From positions 1 to 8,569 of the forward strand of contig JAZNIM010000199.1 in assembly GCA_045577475.1 (NCBI GenBank): a DNA stretch of 8,569 bases, written 5' to 3'. Below are positions 5,874 through 8,569 of the stretch, piece by piece. A program made the position numbers and the translations under genes. Each line of letters starts with the position of its first letter. Within the stretch, counting starts at the first letter, position 1. The DNA comes from UMGS1387 sp045577475. GTDB lineage: Bacteria; Bacillota; Clostridia; Oscillospirales; CAG-382. Below the pieces are notes generated by a model, which was not told the origin of the DNA, did not search any database, and saw nothing but the letters and a program-made list of their open reading frames with translations.

Positions 5874-7142
5874 ATGACAAAGATTGATATTTTTTCGGGT
5901 TTTCTCGGAGCAGGTAAAACAACTCTTATCAAAAAACTCATCAAGGAAGGCTACAAGGGTGAAAAGCTGGTGCTTATTGAAAACGAATTTGGTGAAATAG
6001 GCATTGACGGCGGTTTTCTCAAGGAAGCAGGCATACAGATTAACGAAATGAATTCAGGCTGTATCTGCTGCAGTCTTGTAGGTGATTTCAGCAAGGCACT
6101 TGAACAGGTTATCACCGAATACAACCCCGACAGAATTTTGATTGAGCCTTCGGGTGTCGGCAAGCTCAGCGATGTTATCAAGGCTGTAGAAAACGCAAAT
6201 ACCCATGGCGCGGTTCTCGGCTCATTTACAACAGTTGCGGATGCGGGCAAGGTTAAATTGTACATGAAGAACTTCGGCGAGTTCTACAACGACCAGATTG
6301 AAAACGCCTGCACAATCTTCCTCAGCAGAACACAGGAGGTTAGCGAAGAAAAGGTTGAAAAGGCGGTTGAAATGCTTCGTGAGCACAACAAGGAGGCTGT
6401 TATCATCACCACCGACTGGGATAAGCTGACTGGCGAGCAGATGATTGAGGCTATGGAAGCAAGAAGAACCGTCAAGGACGAGCTTGCCGAGCTTGAAAAG
6501 CAAGCTCATGAACACCACCATCATCATGACCATGACGAGCATCACCACCACGAACACGGTGAACACTGCGGTTGCGGTTGTCATCATCACGACCACGACC
6601 ATGACGAGCACGAACACCGCCACGAACATGGCGAATGTTGTCACCATCACGACCACGACCACGACGAACACGAGCATCACCACGAACATGGCGAATGTTG
6701 TCATCACGACCATGACCATGACGAGCACGAGCATCACCATGAACACGGCGAATGCTGTCATCATCACGACCATGACCACGACGAGCACGAACATCATCAT
6801 GAACATCATCATGAGCATGGCGAGCACTGCACTTGCGGATGTCATGACCATCACCACCATCACCATGCAGACGAAGTGTTTGCAAGCTGGGGTATAGAAA
6901 CCACACGCAAGTACACCAAGGAAAAGATAGAGAGCATTCTTCACGAGCTTGAGCATGAGGATGAGTACGGCTTTGTGGTAAGAGCAAAGGGCATAGTTGA
7001 AGGTGAGGACGGAAGCTGGATTCACTTTGACTATGTGCCGTCAAGTGCCGATGTAAGAAATGGCGGAGCTGAGGTTATCGGCAAGATTTGCGTAATCGGA
7101 GCTGAGCTTGATACAGAAAAGGTCAAGGCACTTTTTGACTAA
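5874..7142 (+). CDS. COG0523 (CobW/ZNG1-like) GTPase metallochaperone with His/Cys-rich insert
   Basis: This 422-residue cytoplasmic P-loop GTPase would deliver or allocate a metal, most likely zinc, though nickel or cobalt are possible. Visible motifs are the Walker A GFLGAGKTT (9-17), ENEFGE (36-41), the family's metal-site CxCC as C63-I-C65-C66 after a Gly, and the Walker B region ILIEPSG (88-94). The usual guanine-specificity motif NKxD is not seen; LSRTQ (150-154) stands in its place. Residues 212-331 form an acidic His/Cys-rich insert with 62 His and 12 Cys in 120 residues, between the GTPase domain and a CobW C-terminal domain (about 333-422). GAAAGGA at 5859-5865 fixes the start. The next gene starts 46 bases downstream with no terminator between, so the two are likely co-transcribed. 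The family is clear; the metal is not. Confidence 0.9.
   Translation: MTKIDIFSGFLGAGKTTLIKKLIKEGYKGEKLVLIENEFGEIGIDGGFLKEAGIQINEMNSGCICCSLVGDFSKALEQVITEYNPDRILIEPSGVGKLSDVIKAVENANTHGAVLGSFTTVADAGKVKLYMKNFGEFYNDQIENACTIFLSRTQEVSEEKVEKAVEMLREHNKEAVIITTDWDKLTGEQMIEAMEARRTVKDELAELEKQAHEHHHHHDHDEHHHHEHGEHCGCGCHHHDHDHDEHEHRHEHGECCHHHDHDHDEHEHHHEHGECCHHDHDHDEHEHHHEHGECCHHHDHDHDEHEHHHEHHHEHGEHCTCGCHDHHHHHHADEVFASWGIETTRKYTKEKIESILHELEHEDEYGFVVRAKGIVEGEDGSWIHFDYVPSSADVRNGGAEVIGKICVIGAELDTEKVKALFD
6582..6842 (+). repeat. In-frame minisatellite encoding the His-rich insert
   Basis: Four tandem units start at 6582, 6642, 6702 and 6759. They encode a 20-residue unit of the form HHHDHDHDEHEHHHEHGECC. Unit 1 has one Arg for His, unit 3 has lost one His codon (57 bp), and unit 4 is extended by further HHEH and ends in CTCGC in place of ECC. 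A diverged related segment precedes it (6507-6581, ending CGCGC). All changes keep the reading frame, and CAT/CAC codons vary between units. Copy number may differ between strains. Confidence 0.9.
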
Positions 7143-7188
7143 ACTTGCATTTATGCAGCAACTATCTTAATGGAGAAGGAATACAGAA

Positions 7189-8136
7189 ATGGAAATACCG
7201 GTATATTTATTTACAGGCTTTCTTGATTCGGGAAAGACTAAGTTCATACAGGAAACCCTTGAGGATGCCAACTTTAACAACGGTGAAAAGATTCTTCTTG
7301 TTGTTTGCGAGGAAGGCGAGGAGGAGTATAATCCCCGTCTTTATCCCGGTGACAATGTTGTAATCGACCTTGTTGACGGCAAGGAAATGCTTACAAAGGA
7401 GCATCTGACGGAGGCTTCAATACGTTCGGGTGCACAGCGTGTTCTCATTGAGTATAACGGTATGTGGATGCTTGATGAGCTGTATGCGGCACTACCCGAC
7501 AACTGGCTTGTGTATCAGGAAATGATGTTTGCAGATGCAAACAGCTTTGAAAGCTACAACGCAAACATGCGCTCACTTGTGGGCGACAAGCTTAAAAGCT
7601 GTGAGATGTGTGTATTCAACAGAGCAAAGAAGAATTTTGACAAGATGGCAATTCACAAGATTGTCCGCTCGGTGTCAAGACGTGCACAGATTGCCTATGA
7701 ATATACCGACGGCATGGTGGAATATGATGATATTGAAGACCCGCTGCCCTTTGATAAAAATGCATCCGTGATTGAAATTGCAGACGAGGACTACGGTCTG
7801 TGGTACAGAGATTTTGCAGAGAACACAAACGACTATATCGGAAAGACGGTAAAAATTACCGCTCTTGTTATGAGAAACAAGCTTATAAGCGCAAAGAGCG
7901 AGATTATAATAGGACGTCAGATAATGACCTGCTGTGCAGACGATATTGCCTACAAAGGACTCTTATGCAAAACACCAAATGCCAAGGACTTCGCACAGGG
8001 CGAATGGGTTGAGGTTGTTGCCAAAATCTCAATGGAAAAGCACAGAGTCTACAAAAGCGAATCAGGTCCCGTCCTCACCGCTCAAAGCTGTGTAAAAACA
8101 TCCGAACCCCTAAAACCCGTCGCCGACTTCTTTTAG
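7189..8136 (+). CDS. Degenerate COG0523-like P-loop protein fused to TIGR03943/DUF1980-like domain
   Basis: The 315-residue product has a P-loop at its N-terminus, GFLDSGKT (10-17), in the same context as the GFLGAGKTT of the preceding gene. The rest of the CobW core is altered: no CxCC metal motif is present, EYNGMW (88-93) takes the place of the EPSG motif, and there is no NKxD, only FNRAKK (143-148). From about residue 200 the sequence resembles the C-terminal domain of the B. subtilis YcgQ family: YIGKTVKITALV (216-227), then IIGRQIMTCCADD (240-252) with paired C248/C249, then a beta-rich end. That family usually partners a YcgR-type permease, which is not in this window. GGAGAAGGA at 7172-7180 fixes the start. 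Role inferred: a nucleotide-dependent accessory or scaffold protein of metal homeostasis. The P-loop is clear; the fusion call comes from motif recall. Confidence 0.72.
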   Translation: MEIPVYLFTGFLDSGKTKFIQETLEDANFNNGEKILLVVCEEGEEEYNPRLYPGDNVVIDLVDGKEMLTKEHLTEASIRSGAQRVLIEYNGMWMLDELYAALPDNWLVYQEMMFADANSFESYNANMRSLVGDKLKSCEMCVFNRAKKNFDKMAIHKIVRSVSRRAQIAYEYTDGMVEYDDIEDPLPFDKNASVIEIADEDYGLWYRDFAENTNDYIGKTVKITALVMRNKLISAKSEIIIGRQIMTCCADDIAYKGLLCKTPNAKDFAQGEWVEVVAKISMEKHRVYKSESGPVLTAQSCVKTSEPLKPVADFF

Positions 8137-8138
8137 TC

Positions 8139-8181
8139 CTTACTTTCTCTTTGCTAAAAAGAGAAAGTAAGCAAAGAGAAA
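8139..8181 (+). other. Two mutually exclusive hairpins after the last gene
   Basis: CTTACTTTCTCTTT (8139-8152) pairs perfectly with 8158-8171 across a 5-base loop (14 bp). The 5' arm can instead pair through TTTCTCTTTGC (8144-8154) with GCAAAGAGAAA (8171-8181), giving 11 bp. The two forms cannot coexist. No T run follows, so this is not a standard intrinsic terminator. It may stabilise the 3' end or act as a switch. Confidence 0.7.
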
Positions 8182-8239
8182 AGATTTCGTGACCTTGTCG
8201 CAGTGAAAAATCCTATCACCGATGCCCGAATGGTGTCCC

Positions 8240-8270
8240 GTTTGACCTCCTTAAACCAAAGAGGTCAAAC
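8240..8270. other. Hairpin 3 of the right repeat
   Basis: GTTTGACCTC (8240-8249) pairs perfectly with GAGGTCAAAC (8261-8270) across an 11-base loop. It is the counterpart of 133-163, with pair 9 changed from G-C to T-A on both arms. Confidence 0.75.
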
Positions 8271-8296
8271 TAAGTGCGACACCGTTGGAACAACAG

Positions 8297-8322
8297 AATA
8301 AAACTGTGCCACAGATGCACAG
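8297..8322 (-). terminator. Hairpin 2 of the right repeat, terminator-like on the minus strand
   Basis: On the minus strand CTGTGC and GCACAG form a 6-bp stem (8304-8309 with 8317-8322) with a 7-base loop, followed by TTTTATT (8303 down to 8297). It would stop transcription coming in from the right towards the 3' end of the last gene. It corresponds to 83-109 of the left copy. Confidence 0.55.
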
Positions 8323-8328
8323 ATAGCC

Positions 8329-8360
8329 AAAACGCCCACCAAACAGCGGCGGTCGTTTTT
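8329..8360 (+). terminator. Hairpin 1 of the right repeat, possible terminator of the gene pair
   Basis: AAAACGCCCACC (8329-8340) pairs with GGCGGTCGTTTT (8348-8359), with a 7-base loop and two mismatches on this strand, followed by one more T. It lies about 190 bases after the last stop codon and is the only T-tailed hairpin on the plus strand after the gene pair, so it is the best terminator candidate for that transcript. Confidence 0.45.
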
Positions 8361-8402
8361 ACTTGGAGTAACGCAGATAATTCCTTTTTCCGTTGTGTCC
8401 CA

Positions 8403-8569
8403 AGCAGAGAGCAATTGCAACGCAGTTCATAGCACTCGCACTGCAACCCATCGAGCGACAGCGAGCGATTTGCCGAGCTTTACGGGCGGCATCCTCAGCC
8501 TCCTGCTGTCAGAGAGCCGCCACGGCTCAGCCTCGACCTCTAAAGTCGAGGCGAAGAGTGGAGCGCTTT
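8403..8569. other. G+C-richer non-coding end of the window
   Basis: No credible gene is seen. Structure includes GGCGGC/GCCGCC arms (8485-8490 with 8516-8521) and a perfect 8-bp hairpin, GCCTCGAC/GTCGAGGC (8530-8537 with 8545-8552). It is richer in G+C than the genes and is probably a continuation of the repeat or a neighbouring dispersed element. The left copy begins at the window edge, so this cannot be compared. Confidence 0.5.

Larger units (their letters stand above)
8137..8402 (+). repeat. Structured intergenic repeat, right copy
   Basis: This is the inverted counterpart of 1-280 and begins at the base after the stop codon at 8134-8136. In gene sense the order is CCTTACTTTCTC (8138-8149), the long hairpin (8139-8171), GTGTCCC (8233-8239), hairpin 3 (8240-8270), AGTGCGAC (8273-8280), hairpin 2 (8304-8322), hairpin 1 (8329-8359) and GTGTCCC (8395-8401). 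Direct GTGTCCC repeats bound the core. No protein-coding gene is supported here. Confidence 0.85.

Noticed and set aside
6582..6842. CRISPR-like array suggested by regular 57-60 bp periodicity
   Set aside because: The repeats are contiguous, in frame, without spacers, and encode the His-rich insert.
6222..7044. Long open frames on the minus strand opposite the His-rich GTPase
   Set aside because: They are low-complexity shadows (Met/Val-rich or Arg/Asp/His-rich) of the CAT/CAC/GAC repeat.
1..8402. Composite transposon with inverted-repeat ends carrying the five genes
   Set aside because: No transposase or integrase is present, the outer boundaries are not terminal inverted repeats with a visible target duplication, and the copies are too diverged to be ends of a recently mobile unit.

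Overview
The window looks like chromosomal DNA from a low-to-moderate G+C Gram-positive of class Clostridia, probably a gut Oscillospiraceae/Ruminococcus-type organism. The evidence is the strong AAGGAG ribosome sites, AT-rich promoters with near-consensus sigma-A boxes, U-tailed terminators, a large secreted protein with Listeria-Bacteroides (Flg_new) repeats, and COG0523 and TIGR03943-type families. This placement is inference; no rRNA or marker gene is present. I see no tRNA, CRISPR array or transposase.

Layout: (1) 1-280 is a non-coding structured repeat. (2) 240-1085 (minus) is a PfkB-type pyridoxal/pyridoxamine kinase whose last codons lie in that repeat. (3) 1086-1336 is a divergent promoter region. 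(4) 1337-5248 (plus) is a 1303-residue secreted metallophosphoesterase, ending in an intrinsic terminator. (5) 5496-5699 is a 67-residue lipoprotein with two CxxC pairs, with its own terminator. (6) 5874-7142 is a COG0523 (CobW/ZNG1-like) GTPase carrying a 120-residue His/Cys-rich insert with 62 histidines. (7) 7189-8136 is a second, degenerate COG0523-like P-loop protein fused to a TIGR03943/DUF1980-like domain. (8) 8137-8402 is a second copy of the left-hand repeat, inverted, followed by G+C-richer non-coding DNA to 8569.

How the genes may work together: the two P-loop proteins form a likely operon behind one promoter, which is overlapped by an inverted repeat that could be an operator. COG0523 proteins are metallochaperones or metal-insertion GTPases, and TIGR03943 proteins are often found with them and with a permease. 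With the Cys4 surface lipoprotein just upstream, the right half reads as a possible zinc (or other transition metal) acquisition and allocation module. The secreted phosphoesterase is itself a metalloenzyme. The kinase belongs to vitamin B6 salvage and has no evident link to the rest.

The most unusual content is the pair of repeats. Both sit directly after a gene's 3' end, in the same orientation relative to that gene. They share a block with 38 of 41 identical bases and three hairpins at matching positions. Two of those hairpins differ between copies by compensatory base-pair changes. This points to selection on structure (a dispersed 3' element, a double-sided terminator or an unrecognised RNA) rather than a simple repeat.
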